Assembly (NCBI RefSeq): GCF_009707865.1
Contig: NZ_WMBA01000004.1
Coordinates: 124,001-188,000 of the forward strand
Origin: Amycolatopsis pithecellobii
Lineage (GTDB): Bacteria; Actinomycetota; Actinomycetes; Mycobacteriales; Pseudonocardiaceae
DNA: 64,000 bases
Reading direction: 5' to 3'
Both the position numbers and the translations under genes were made by a program. Position 1 is the stretch's first letter. Each line of letters opens with the position of its first letter. Shown one piece after another: positions 25,059 through 33,147 of this stretch. The notes under the pieces are model-generated. The model was not told the DNA's origin and did no database searches. It worked only from the letters and a program-made list of their open reading frames with translations.

Positions 25059-27094
25059 GGATCGGCATCGATATCGGCGGCACCTTCACCGACGTGTTCG
25101 CCGTGTCCGGCGGCCGGACGTTCATCGCCAAGGTACCCAGCTCGTATCCGGACCCGTCCGCGGTGATCGAGTCCGCTGTGCGAGCCGTACTGGACAAGGC
25201 CGGGAAGGCCGGTGCCGACGTGAGCGCCCTCATCCACGGCACCACGGTGGCGACGAATGCGATGATCGAGCGGCAACTCGGTGTGGTCGGGCTGATCACG
25301 ACCGCCGGCTTCCGCGACGTCCTCGCGATCGGACGGCAGACCCGGAACACGCTGTACCGGCTGGACTTCACACCGCGCTGGGTACCGGTCGAGAGAGAGC
25401 GGCGCCTCGAAGTCACCGAGCGCACCGACTACACCGGGCAGGTCTTGACGGCACCCGATCGCGGTGAAGTCGTCGCCGCGGCGGAGACGCTGGTGGCCCG
25501 AGGTGCGACCGCCGTCTGCGTTGCCTTTCTGCACTCGTATGCCAACGACACCAACGAACGCGAGGCCGCGGCCTGGATCAGGCGAGCGTTCCCCGACCTC
25601 GACGTGTGGACGTCGGCGTCGGCGGTGCCGGAGTTCCGCGAGTACGAACGGTTCGCGACCGCCGTCATGGATGCGGCACTCGGCGAGACGATGACGACCT
25701 ACCTCGGCAGGTTCACCGACCAGGCACGGTCGGCCGGAGTGGTCGGTGAACCGTACGTGATGGAATCCTCCGGGGGCGTCGTCCGGATGTCGGAGGCGGC
25801 CGTCCACCCCACGCGGACACTGCTTTCGGGTCCCGCGGGCGGGGTGCTCGGCGCCATCAACCTTGCCAAGCGGCACGACCGGGCCGACCTGCTGACGTTC
25901 GACATGGGTGGCACCAGCGCCGACATCGGGGTGATCCGGTCCGGCGCACCGGATGTCGTGAACATCCGCCACTTCCAGGATCTGCCGGTACTCGGCACGA
26001 CCGTCGCGCTGGAGGCCATCGGTGCGGGCGGCGGCAGCATCGCGTGGATCGATCAGGGCGGGCGCCTGCAGGTCGGCCCGCGCAGCGCCGGATCGGTACC
26101 CGGGCCTGCCGCCTACAACAAGGGCGGGACCGAAGCCACGGTCACCGACGCGCATGTCGTACTCGGGACGCTGCCCGCCGCGGCCCGGCTCGGCAACTCC
26201 TTCGGCGTCGACCGGGACCTGGCGATCGCCGCCGTCGAACGGTCGGTGGGCGCCCCGCTCGACCTCGACGTGATCAGCGCGGCCCATGCCATCCTCGACA
26301 TGGTCAACACCAACATGGCGCTCGCCGCCCGGCGGGCAACGGTGGCGCGCGGCATCGACCCGCGGGCCCTGACCCTGGTCGCCTACGGTGGCGCTGGGCC
26401 GCTGCATGCCACCACACTGGCGGGGGAGCTGGGCATCGAGGAGGTCATCGTCCCGGCGCATCCCGGCATGCTGAGTGCGATGGGCCTGCTCGTGTCGGAC
26501 CTGCGCAAGGAGTTCATGCGGTCCTTCGTGGTCGACGTGAGCCCGGCGACCGTCAACCAGCTTTCCGACACCGCGAAGGTCCTGATGGCCGAGGCCTTGG
26601 CATGGCGGGACGAGCAGGGCGAGACCGGAGACTGGAGCGCGGGTATCGAGGCGGAACTGCGGTATCGCGGCCAAGAGCACACGCTGCGGGTGGCTCTTCC
26701 GGATCTCCCGTGGGAGCACACGACGGCGGATCTCATCGCCGATCGCTTCGGCGAGTCGCACGAACAGCTCAACGGGTACCGGGTGACGGGCGAGGACATC
26801 CAGATGATCAGCCTCCGCGTCACGTGCGCCATCGATGTCGGCGGCTCCGGTCTTCGACTCCAGTACGCCTCGGGTTCCGGTGTGGACCTGGCTTCGCCGG
26901 ACACGCCCGTGTGGTGGACGCGGCACGAAGCCGTCCCGACGCCGGTGTTCTCGGCGCCCGACCTTCACCACGAAGACTGGATCAAGGGCCCCGCCATCCT
27001 GGTGCAGGAGGACTCCACCTGCGCCGTCGCCCCCGGCTACCGCTTCCGCACCCTGCCCGAGACGGGCGGCATCGCAATCCAGCGAATCCCGTAA
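25055..27094 (+). CDS. Hydantoinase A / oxoprolinase family subunit
   Basis: ATP-using subunit of 679 residues. Seen: RIGIDIGGTFTDVF at the N-terminus, IHGTTVATNAMIER, SGPAGGVLGA and DMGGTSADIGV (actin-like ATPase fold), and YGGAGPLHA in the second half. GTG 25055 is inside the hyuB stop (GTGA). Together with HyuB it forms the ATP-dependent hydantoinase/oxoprolinase-type enzyme; acetone- and acetophenone-carboxylases are more distant members, so the substrate is open. Confidence 0.93.
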   Translation: MRIGIDIGGTFTDVFAVSGGRTFIAKVPSSYPDPSAVIESAVRAVLDKAGKAGADVSALIHGTTVATNAMIERQLGVVGLITTAGFRDVLAIGRQTRNTLYRLDFTPRWVPVERERRLEVTERTDYTGQVLTAPDRGEVVAAAETLVARGATAVCVAFLHSYANDTNEREAAAWIRRAFPDLDVWTSASAVPEFREYERFATAVMDAALGETMTTYLGRFTDQARSAGVVGEPYVMESSGGVVRMSEAAVHPTRTLLSGPAGGVLGAINLAKRHDRADLLTFDMGGTSADIGVIRSGAPDVVNIRHFQDLPVLGTTVALEAIGAGGGSIAWIDQGGRLQVGPRSAGSVPGPAAYNKGGTEATVTDAHVVLGTLPAAARLGNSFGVDRDLAIAAVERSVGAPLDLDVISAAHAILDMVNTNMALAARRATVARGIDPRALTLVAYGGAGPLHATTLAGELGIEEVIVPAHPGMLSAMGLLVSDLRKEFMRSFVVDVSPATVNQLSDTAKVLMAEALAWRDEQGETGDWSAGIEAELRYRGQEHTLRVALPDLPWEHTTADLIADRFGESHEQLNGYRVTGEDIQMISLRVTCAIDVGGSGLRLQYASGSGVDLASPDTPVWWTRHEAVPTPVFSAPDLHHEDWIKGPAILVQEDSTCAVAPGYRFRTLPETGGIAIQRIP

Positions 27095-27106
27095 CCCCCA
27101 GCCACC

Positions 27107-27194
27107 GCGCGAGTTGAGCGTTGCCTGGGCGCGAGTTGCGGGTTGGCCGGGCGCGAGTTGAGCGTTGCGGGCGCGCGAGTTGCGCATGCTCTCC
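27107..27194. repeat. 22-bp tandem repeat, four units
   Basis: The core GCGCGAGTTG begins at 27107, 27129, 27151 and 27173, an exact 22-bp period. The second half of each unit varies around AGCGTTGC. It lies directly after the hyuA-type stop codon. Function unknown. Confidence 0.8.
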
Positions 27195-27387
27195 CGCGAA
27201 GATCTCGGTTTCGGCGGCGAGGGAGAACGCAGGTCCTTTGTGGAGGGTGGGGCACGCACGCGGCGGTCGGCTCGGCCCCGTGCGAAGCATCACCGGCCCG
27301 ATTGAGAACCTGCGTCATCTCCCTGGCCGGACGGCCGTTTCCCTAACCCATGAGCGAGCTGCTGTCCTCGATGGCGGAGCAGGCGCC

Positions 27388-27435
27388 TTGACTCGGGTGG
27401 TTCGGAGTGCTCTAATTTACGTGTCGTAACGTAAA
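27388..27435 (+). promoter_or_regulatory. Promoter with TetR-type operator
   Basis: -35 TTGACT (27388-27393), 17-nt spacer, -10 TCTAAT (27411-27416), followed by TTTACGT-GTCGTA-ACGTAAA (27416-27435) with perfect 7-bp arms; a nested TTACG-TGT-CGTAA is present too. The palindrome covers the start point and touches the AAAGGAGG ribosome-binding site. Confidence 0.75.
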
Positions 27436-27445
27436 GGAGGCACTG

Positions 27446-28423
27446 ATGCAGACGGCCACGCTGGGACAGCTTGTTGTCTCCGCTCAGGGACTGGGCTGTA
27501 TGAGCATGAGTGAGCACTACGGCCCGAGGGACTGGGATCGGTCGATCGCGACCGTGCACCAGGCACTCGACCTGGGTGTCACCTTGCTGGACACGGCCGA
27601 CATCTACGGTGCAGGGCACAACGAGGTGCTGCTGGGACGGGCAATCGCCGGCCACCGCGACCGGGTTGTGGTGAGTACGAAGTTCGGGGTCGACCGCTCG
27701 GCGGGAGATCATCGACGCCGGGTTCGCGGGGAACCGGACTACGTCCGCCGCAGTTGCGAGGCGTCGCTGCTGCGGCTGGGTGTCGATCAGATCGACCTCT
27801 ACTACCTGCACCGGCCGCCGCAGGATGTCGACCTGGCCGAGACCGTCGGGGCGATGGCGGAGCTGGTCACGGCCGGCAAGGTTCGCTACCTGGGGTTGAG
27901 CGAAGTCGACGCCGACCAGCTCCGGCGGGCACATGCGGTGCATCCGATCACCGCCGTCCAGAGCGAATACTCCCTGTGGTCCCGGGAGGTCGAGGCCCTC
28001 GCGCCGGCCATGGCCGAGCTGGGGGCCGGTCTGGTCGCCTACTCGCCGTTGGGCCGTGGGCTGCTTGCCGGCGAGGTCGACCCGTCAACGCTGGGGGACA
28101 ACGATTCCCGACGGGGTCATCCCCGTTTCCAGGGCGAAAACGCGGTCAACAACCAGCGTCTCGCCGCCGCGGTGAGCGCGCTGGCCGGGGAACGGGGGAT
28201 CACCGGCGCCCAGCTTTCGCTCGCCTGGGTGCACGCCCGCAACCGCGGGCTCGGGATCCCCGTGGTCCCCATCCCCGGTACGAGCAGCCCGGAACACGTC
28301 GCTGCGAACGTCGCGGCGTCGGACGTGCAGCTCGACGACGAGGTGCTGGCCCAGCTGGAACCGCTCGCCGATCGCGTCTCGGGTGACCGGTACGGCGCCC
28401 TGCAGAACACGGGACGGCCGTGA
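27446..28423 (+). CDS. Aldo/keto reductase
   Basis: NADPH-dependent reductase of 325 residues, (beta/alpha)8 barrel. Seen: catalytic Asp and Tyr in LLDTADIYGAGHNE, Lys in VVVSTKFG, His in YYLHRPPQ, then LSEVDADQLRRA and the cofactor segment IPVVPIPGTSS. AAAGGAGG lies 7 nt before the start. First gene of an operon with TetR, hydrolase and CMD genes; the stop overlaps the TetR start by 4 bp. Confidence 0.94.
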   Translation: MQTATLGQLVVSAQGLGCMSMSEHYGPRDWDRSIATVHQALDLGVTLLDTADIYGAGHNEVLLGRAIAGHRDRVVVSTKFGVDRSAGDHRRRVRGEPDYVRRSCEASLLRLGVDQIDLYYLHRPPQDVDLAETVGAMAELVTAGKVRYLGLSEVDADQLRRAHAVHPITAVQSEYSLWSREVEALAPAMAELGAGLVAYSPLGRGLLAGEVDPSTLGDNDSRRGHPRFQGENAVNNQRLAAAVSALAGERGITGAQLSLAWVHARNRGLGIPVVPIPGTSSPEHVAANVAASDVQLDDEVLAQLEPLADRVSGDRYGALQNTGRP

Positions 28424-29025
28424 CCACCGGCGAGGCCCGGCGACCTCGCGGCCGGCCGCGGGACACCACCCTGGAGAGTCGTGTACTCGAGGCGGCCACG
28501 GAGTTGTTGCTGGAAGGCGGCGTGGCCGCGTGCACCGTGGAGGCGGTGAGCAAGCGCAGCGGGGTGAGCAAGCCGACGATCTACCGGCGCTGGCCGCAGC
28601 GCACCGCCCTCGCGATCGACGCCTTCGCCGCGCACATCGCCCACCAGGTGCCACTGGCCGAGACCGCGGACACGGCTGCCGACCTGCTGGGTTCGGTGAC
28701 CGCGCTGGCCGGGCAGTACCAGGGCCGCGACGGCCGGGTCTTCGTCGAGCTCATCGCCGCCGCAGTCCTCGAACCCGGCACCGCCGACCTGCTCAACGAA
28801 CGGTTCTTCGCCCCGCGGCGGGAGGCGTTGCGCGCGCTGTGGAAGCGCGGCGTCGACCTCGGTCAGCTCGATCCGCACGTCGATGCCGACCTCATGATCG
28901 ACCTGCTGTTCGGGCCCACGACCTTCCGGATGCTGCTCGGCCGGCAGATCGATGCCGAGACGGCACTGGAGCTCGCCCGCGCCGCGCTGCGCGGATTCAC
29001 CACCCATCCCACGCACGATCAATGA
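28420..29025 (+). CDS. TetR family transcriptional regulator
   Basis: Regulator of 201 residues. The N-terminal HTH is RVLEAATELLLEGG then RSGVSKPTIYRRWPQRTALA, typical of TetR proteins; the C-terminal ligand domain ends with a helical ARAALRGF segment (TetR_C of the AefR/YxaF-like sort). GTG 28420 is in a GTGA overlap with the reductase. Autoregulation through the palindrome at 27416-27435 is inferred. Confidence 0.93.
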   Translation: MTTGEARRPRGRPRDTTLESRVLEAATELLLEGGVAACTVEAVSKRSGVSKPTIYRRWPQRTALAIDAFAAHIAHQVPLAETADTAADLLGSVTALAGQYQGRDGRVFVELIAAAVLEPGTADLLNERFFAPRREALRALWKRGVDLGQLDPHVDADLMIDLLFGPTTFRMLLGRQIDAETALELARAALRGFTTHPTHDQ

Positions 29026-29038
29026 CGGAGGTCCCACC

Positions 29039-29815
29039 ATGCTTCCCGTAACCGACACCGCCCAACAGGGGACCCCGGCGGTTCCCGGGCGCACCCTGGT
29101 GATGTCGCACTCGTTCAGCTTCTCGCGGCGCGAATGGGTCGAAGCCACGCCGCTGTTGTCCCGGCATTTCCGCACCGTGGCGATCGACGCACCGGGACAC
29201 GGCGAGGCGGCCGACATCCCCGGATACACGATGCGCCAGATGGCAAGGCAGTTCGCGGCCACGATCAACGAACTCGAGCTGACCGACTACGTCCTGCTCG
29301 GGCACTCGATGACCGGCAAGGTGATGCAGATCCTCGCCAGCCGGGAGGGCAAGGCGCTGGGCCTGAAAAACCCGCCCGCCAAGCTGATCCTGCTCACCCC
29401 GACCCCGCTGGGCCAGGAGGTCGGCGGGCCGCAGCTTCGGGAATCTCTCAAGGCGAGCGCCCGGGATCGCGCCGACGCCGAGCAGTTCGTCCGGGACCGC
29501 AGCGCCCTGCCGCTCCCGGCTGAGGTGTTCGACCGGGCGTGCGAGGACTACCTGCGCGTGAACCGCCACGCGTGGGACGCCTGGCTGGAAGAGGGCGTCT
29601 ACGAGGACTGGACCAATCGCTGCGCCCCCATCGACATCGAGACGCTGCTGATCGTCGCCGACTTCGACCCCGTCTGGGGCTTGGAGATGCAACGCAAGGA
29701 AACGCTCCCCAGCTTGACCCGCGCCGAGATCGTCACCATCGACGCCGGGCATCTCGTCCCGATGGAAGCGCCGGAGAAGCTGGCCGACCTCATCACCCCG
29801 TTCGCCTCGTCATGA
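29039..29815 (+). CDS. Alpha/beta hydrolase
   Basis: Hydrolase of 258 residues. Seen: the N-terminal strand TLVMSHSFSFSRREW, IDAPGHGEAADIPG, the nucleophile elbow GHSMTG (Ser), acid in LLIVADFDPV and His in DAGHLVPMEAPEKLA. GGAGG precedes the ATG. Its stop overlaps the CMD gene by 4 bp. It probably cleaves an ester or C-C bond in the pathway of this TetR-controlled operon. Confidence 0.9.
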   Translation: MLPVTDTAQQGTPAVPGRTLVMSHSFSFSRREWVEATPLLSRHFRTVAIDAPGHGEAADIPGYTMRQMARQFAATINELELTDYVLLGHSMTGKVMQILASREGKALGLKNPPAKLILLTPTPLGQEVGGPQLRESLKASARDRADAEQFVRDRSALPLPAEVFDRACEDYLRVNRHAWDAWLEEGVYEDWTNRCAPIDIETLLIVADFDPVWGLEMQRKETLPSLTRAEIVTIDAGHLVPMEAPEKLADLITPFASS

Positions 29816-30429
29816 CGACCGACTGCACCCCAGGCGACGGCGACGTCGCCTGGGGTGGGCGGCTGCCCCTGGTGCGCAGTGGCCCCATGGATGCCGGCCA
29901 ATCCGCGTGGGAACGTGAGCTCCGGGCCGTGGTCGTGCCGTGGGCGCAACCGTCCGGTATGGCGGTGACGACGGCGGAGGGCGATCTCATCGGTCCGTTC
30001 AACGCCTTCGTGCACAGGCCGCGACCGGGACGGGCGTTCATGGCTTGGGTCCTCGACGATCAGGCCGGATCAAGCTTGACCCCGGTGCTGCGCGAAATCG
30101 CGATCCTCACCGTCGCAACCGCGTGGAACAGCGGCTACGAGATCTACGCCCACACCGCGGTCGCGAGGCACGTGGGTGTCGCCGAGGAGGTGATCACCTC
30201 GATCATCAGCGGCACGACGACCGATCGGCTCTCCGCGGTCGAGGCCGTCGTGCATCGCTTCACCGACGAACTCGTCCGCGAGCACTCGGTCTCGACCGGA
30301 ACCTACGATCGCGCGATTCAAGCGGTCGGTCGGCACGGAGTGCTCGACCTGGTCAACGTCATCGGCATCTACCTCGCGACCGCGGCGCTGCTCAACGCCT
30401 TCGAAGTTCCCGCGCCTCGCCAAGAATGA
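29812..30429 (+). CDS. Carboxymuconolactone decarboxylase family protein
   Basis: Protein of 205 residues of the CMD/AhpD fold. Seen: LIGPFNAFVHRP, REIAILTVATAWNSGYEIYAHTAVAR, typical of the helical core. The CxxC of AhpD peroxidases is absent: the equivalent segment is GYEIYAH, so disulfide chemistry is unlikely and a decarboxylase/isomerase-like role is possible. A relative with GYELYSH is at 43022. Last gene of the operon. Confidence 0.85.
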   Translation: MTTDCTPGDGDVAWGGRLPLVRSGPMDAGQSAWERELRAVVVPWAQPSGMAVTTAEGDLIGPFNAFVHRPRPGRAFMAWVLDDQAGSSLTPVLREIAILTVATAWNSGYEIYAHTAVARHVGVAEEVITSIISGTTTDRLSAVEAVVHRFTDELVREHSVSTGTYDRAIQAVGRHGVLDLVNVIGIYLATAALLNAFEVPAPRQE

Positions 30430-30458
30430 CAAGAATGAGGGGCCGCGCGAGGCAGGTG

Positions 30459-31445
30459 TCAGTTCAGGGTGGCGCTCAGCCCGGTCGATCGCAGCCGGGC
30501 TTCGAAGAATTCCGCGGCGGTGATCGACGGGTATTTCCGTGGGTCGGCACGCCAGCGTTGCGCCGGCTGGAGATCGACGTCGGCGCGTGGGTAGATGAAC
30601 AGCGGACTGGAGTACCGGCTGTGGCCGGTCGGGGTAGCAGGCGTGTCGATGCGGTGCACGGCGGATCGCAGGTGGCCGCCGGTGAGGTACTGCAACATGT
30701 CCCCGACCTGGACGATCGTGTGATCCTGGGGGGCGGTGCCTTCGATCCAGCCGCCGCCGCGGAGTTTGACCTTGAGACCCTTGCCGGTCGAGGGCGGAAG
30801 GACGGATACGAGGTTCCCGTCGGTGTGCCGGCAGCCCCAGACGACTTGTCCGACCTGATCCGTGGTGATCGGTGGATAGCACAGCGGTCGCAGTGCCGTG
30901 CTCGCGTCCCGGGTGAGGTCGGCGAAGTAGCCGTCGGGACAGCCCAGCTGTGGTTCGAGGGCGTGCAGGATCGCCAGGCCCACCTCGTTGAGGGCGTCGA
31001 ACAAGGAGAGCGTGTGGTCGCGGAACGCCGGGGCGTTTTCGGGCCAGACGTTGTCGGCGTAGAAGGCCGGGAAACGCACTGGGAGTGTGGGGTCGGTGAT
31101 CGATTCGGGGCCGATGAGCCAGCATGACCGCTGGTCGGGTTGCGGCTCACCGTCCATTCCGGAGCGCCGGCAGGCCGCGGCCGTTTCGACGCCGAGTGGG
31201 GTATAGCCGCGCAGGTGGTGAATTCCGGGCCGCCGGTACCGCTCGAGCTCGTCGGCCGGACGGCTGAATACGTCGGCATATGCGGCATAGGCCGCGGGCA
31301 GCATCCGCGCGACATTTCGAGTGTGGACGAAGACGAAGCCGATTTCGCGCAACCCGCGCTCCACGGTCTCGCCGAACTCACGCCGCCGGGTCGCCGACGC
31401 GGCCGTCGCGTCGGCGAGTTCGACCCGGGGAATTTCCCGCATCAT
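30459..31445 (-). CDS. 2-oxoglutarate/Fe(II)-dependent oxygenase (isopenicillin N synthase family)
   Basis: Non-heme iron oxygenase of 328 residues. Seen: N-terminal DIOX_N domain (GLREIGFVFVHTRNV), metal triad His207-x-Asp209 in GCRHTDGN and His264 in HLRSAVHRI, and the oxoglutarate-binding RxS at Arg277/Ser279 in RYSSPLF. All four key residues are present. The ATG pair at 31445/31442 is preferred, though no clear ribosome-binding site is seen; starts up to 31481 are possible. It is divergent from the VOC-FAH-ligase operon across a gap with a GntR-type palindrome. Confidence 0.9.
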   Translation of the reverse strand: MMREIPRVELADATAASATRRREFGETVERGLREIGFVFVHTRNVARMLPAAYAAYADVFSRPADELERYRRPGIHHLRGYTPLGVETAAACRRSGMDGEPQPDQRSCWLIGPESITDPTLPVRFPAFYADNVWPENAPAFRDHTLSLFDALNEVGLAILHALEPQLGCPDGYFADLTRDASTALRPLCYPPITTDQVGQVVWGCRHTDGNLVSVLPPSTGKGLKVKLRGGGWIEGTAPQDHTIVQVGDMLQYLTGGHLRSAVHRIDTPATPTGHSRYSSPLFIYPRADVDLQPAQRWRADPRKYPSITAAEFFEARLRSTGLSATLN

Positions 31446-31517
31446 GTCGGCACGGTAAGGGCACCACATCCGCGCGGACAAGGGACGGCCGCGGGACCTT
31501 TACCGTGACAACTGCCG

Positions 31518-31561
31518 AATCTAGAGATTATGTTGACTTCTCGAAACTCTCGGCTTAAGGT
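31518..31561 (+). promoter_or_regulatory. GntR-type operator and promoter of the VOC-FAH-ligase operon
   Basis: Palindrome AATCTAGAGATT (31518-31529) followed by -35 TTGACT (31533-31538), 17-nt spacer, -10 TAAGGT (31556-31561). A second element TTCTCGAA lies in the spacer. The palindrome matches those at 35451 and 37134. Confidence 0.7.
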
Positions 31562-31636
31562 CGTGAGATAGAGCAGCGCGCCGCAGTGCCGGACATGCGC
31601 CCATCCACGATCCACTCGACCAACGGAGGTCACCTC

Positions 31637-32191
31637 ATGAGCACGCAACTTCCACTCCGTCTCCACCACTACGGCTGGATAGTCGACGACCAGGAAGCCA
31701 ATCGGCGTTTCTACGAGGATGTGATCGGCCTGCCCCTGATCGCCACCTGGACCGAGATCGAGGAGGTCGGCGGGTCCGAGCGCGCCCTCTCCCACACCTT
31801 CTACGGCTTGGCTGACGGCAGCGCACTGGCCTTCTTCCAGATGGCTGACCCGCAGGACCAGCGGGAATTCAACACGAAGATCAACCCGACCCCGATCCGC
31901 CACGTCGCCTTGAAGGTGGAACAGGAGACCCAGGACGCCATCCGCAAGCGCCTCGCCGAGGCCGGCTACACGGAACCGAGCACCTTCGTGGTCAATCACG
32001 GCTACTGCGTGTCGCTCTACACCGTGGATCCCAACGGGCTGCAGCTCGAATTCACCGTCGACCATCCCGATGTGGAGAACATCAACGCCGAGCGGCTGCG
32101 CACGGCACACGCCGACCTCGCTCGCTGGCTCGGTGGCGACCACACCAGCAACAACGCCTGGCGCCCGCAGCAGCCTGCCGATCAGTCATGA
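31637..32191 (+). CDS. VOC family protein (glyoxalase/extradiol dioxygenase fold)
   Basis: Single-domain vicinal-oxygen-chelate protein of 184 residues. Seen: LRLHHYGWIVDDQEANRRFYEDVIG (N-terminal His ligand region), IRHVALKVEQE (second His), and DPNGLQLEFTVDH (Glu ligand). The HHE metal set is therefore present. It may be a dioxygenase, isomerase or lyase. GGAGGT precedes the ATG. Its stop overlaps the FAH gene by 4 bp, one of three VOC-FAH pairs in the window. Confidence 0.9.
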   Translation: MSTQLPLRLHHYGWIVDDQEANRRFYEDVIGLPLIATWTEIEEVGGSERALSHTFYGLADGSALAFFQMADPQDQREFNTKINPTPIRHVALKVEQETQDAIRKRLAEAGYTEPSTFVVNHGYCVSLYTVDPNGLQLEFTVDHPDVENINAERLRTAHADLARWLGGDHTSNNAWRPQQPADQS

Positions 32192-33147
32192 AGTGGGCCA
32201 CCTATATTTCTCCCGCGACTCGCGCCCAACGAGCCGGACTGATCGTCGACGACCGGATATTCGGCCTCGAACAGGGGGTGAGCCTCCTCGGTCTCCTCGG
32301 CGACGATGGTTCGGCGCTGGCGGCGGCAGGCGAAAAGGCGACCAGGGATCCCCGCGAGGTTGTTGCGGTCGAAGATGTCGAACTGTGTGCACCGATCCCT
32401 CAGCCACCATCAATTCGAGACTCGGCCTCGTTCGAAGCACATCTGCGCGCCGGATTCGCGGCCTTCCGCGTGCCATTCGATTTCGACAATTGGTACCAGC
32501 ACCCGATGGTGTATTTCACCAACCCGCATGGTCTGACCGGCTCCGGTGCCACGATTCCCGCCGCCGCCGGTTCGCAGTGGCTGGACTATGAACTCGAAGT
32601 CGCGGCGGTTGTAGGCCGGGCGGGTGCCGATGTCGATGTCACCGAGGCGGAAGAGCTGATCGCCGGCTACTGCATCTTCAACGACTGGAGTGCGCGCGAC
32701 ATTCAGGGGCACGAGGTGAAGTTTCAGGTCGGTCCGTTCAAGACCAAGGACTGGGCGATGACGACGGGCCCCTTTCTCGTCACCAAAGACGAACTGGAGC
32801 CCTTTCGGAAGGGCAATTCTTTCGATCTCGAGATGAAGGCGTTCGTCAATGGCCGGCAGTACAGCAAGGGAAATCTGTCGGACATGTATTGGAGCTTTGC
32901 CGAGCTTGTCGCGTATTCGTCTCGCGGTACCTGGGTCAAGCCGGGCGATCTCATTGCGTCGGGAACAGTGGGCACCGGCTGTATTCTCGAGCTTTCCGCG
33001 ACGAATAACCCGGACGAATACCCGTGGCTCACTGCCGGCGATGAAGTGGTCCTCGAAGTCGAGGGTCTCGGACGGCTCGTCAACAGCCTTGTCGAGCCGC
33101 CTCCCGTCCGGGAGTGGCGCCGAAAGAGCACATCGGTGACGCCGTGA
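32188..33147 (+). CDS. Fumarylacetoacetate hydrolase family protein
   Basis: FAH-fold enzyme of 319 residues. Seen: QWLDYELEVAAVVGRAG (acidic metal ligand region), WSARDIQGHEVKF, GPFKTKDWAMTTGPF and the C-terminal PGDLIASGTVGTGCILE. Members hydrolyse acylpyruvates or decarboxylate/hydrate ring-cleavage products. Overlaps VOC upstream and the acyl-CoA ligase downstream by 4 bp each. Confidence 0.93.
   Translation: MKWATYISPATRAQRAGLIVDDRIFGLEQGVSLLGLLGDDGSALAAAGEKATRDPREVVAVEDVELCAPIPQPPSIRDSASFEAHLRAGFAAFRVPFDFDNWYQHPMVYFTNPHGLTGSGATIPAAAGSQWLDYELEVAAVVGRAGADVDVTEAEELIAGYCIFNDWSARDIQGHEVKFQVGPFKTKDWAMTTGPFLVTKDELEPFRKGNSFDLEMKAFVNGRQYSKGNLSDMYWSFAELVAYSSRGTWVKPGDLIASGTVGTGCILELSATNNPDEYPWLTAGDEVVLEVEGLGRLVNSLVEPPPVREWRRKSTSVTP

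Larger units (their letters stand above)
27095..27445. other. Intergenic region with tandem repeats and a promoter
   Basis: A 351-bp gene-free stretch. Its left part holds a 22-bp tandem repeat (27107-27194), the middle shows no recognisable feature, and the right end holds a promoter and palindromic operator for the aldo/keto reductase operon. I see no small gene with a convincing ribosome-binding site. Confidence 0.7.

Noticed and set aside
27107-27194. CRISPR array
   Set aside because: Units of 22 bp with no spacers and only partial identity; better described as a tandem repeat.
24695-27259. 854-codon minus-strand open frame
   Set aside because: It lies opposite the intact hyuB/hyuA-type genes, has Arg/Gly/Val/His-rich low-complexity sequence and no domain; a high-GC shadow.
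27121-27429. Small plus-strand gene in the hyuA-AKR gap
   Set aside because: The frame reads through the tandem repeat and into the promoter, has no ribosome-binding site, and shows no fold.
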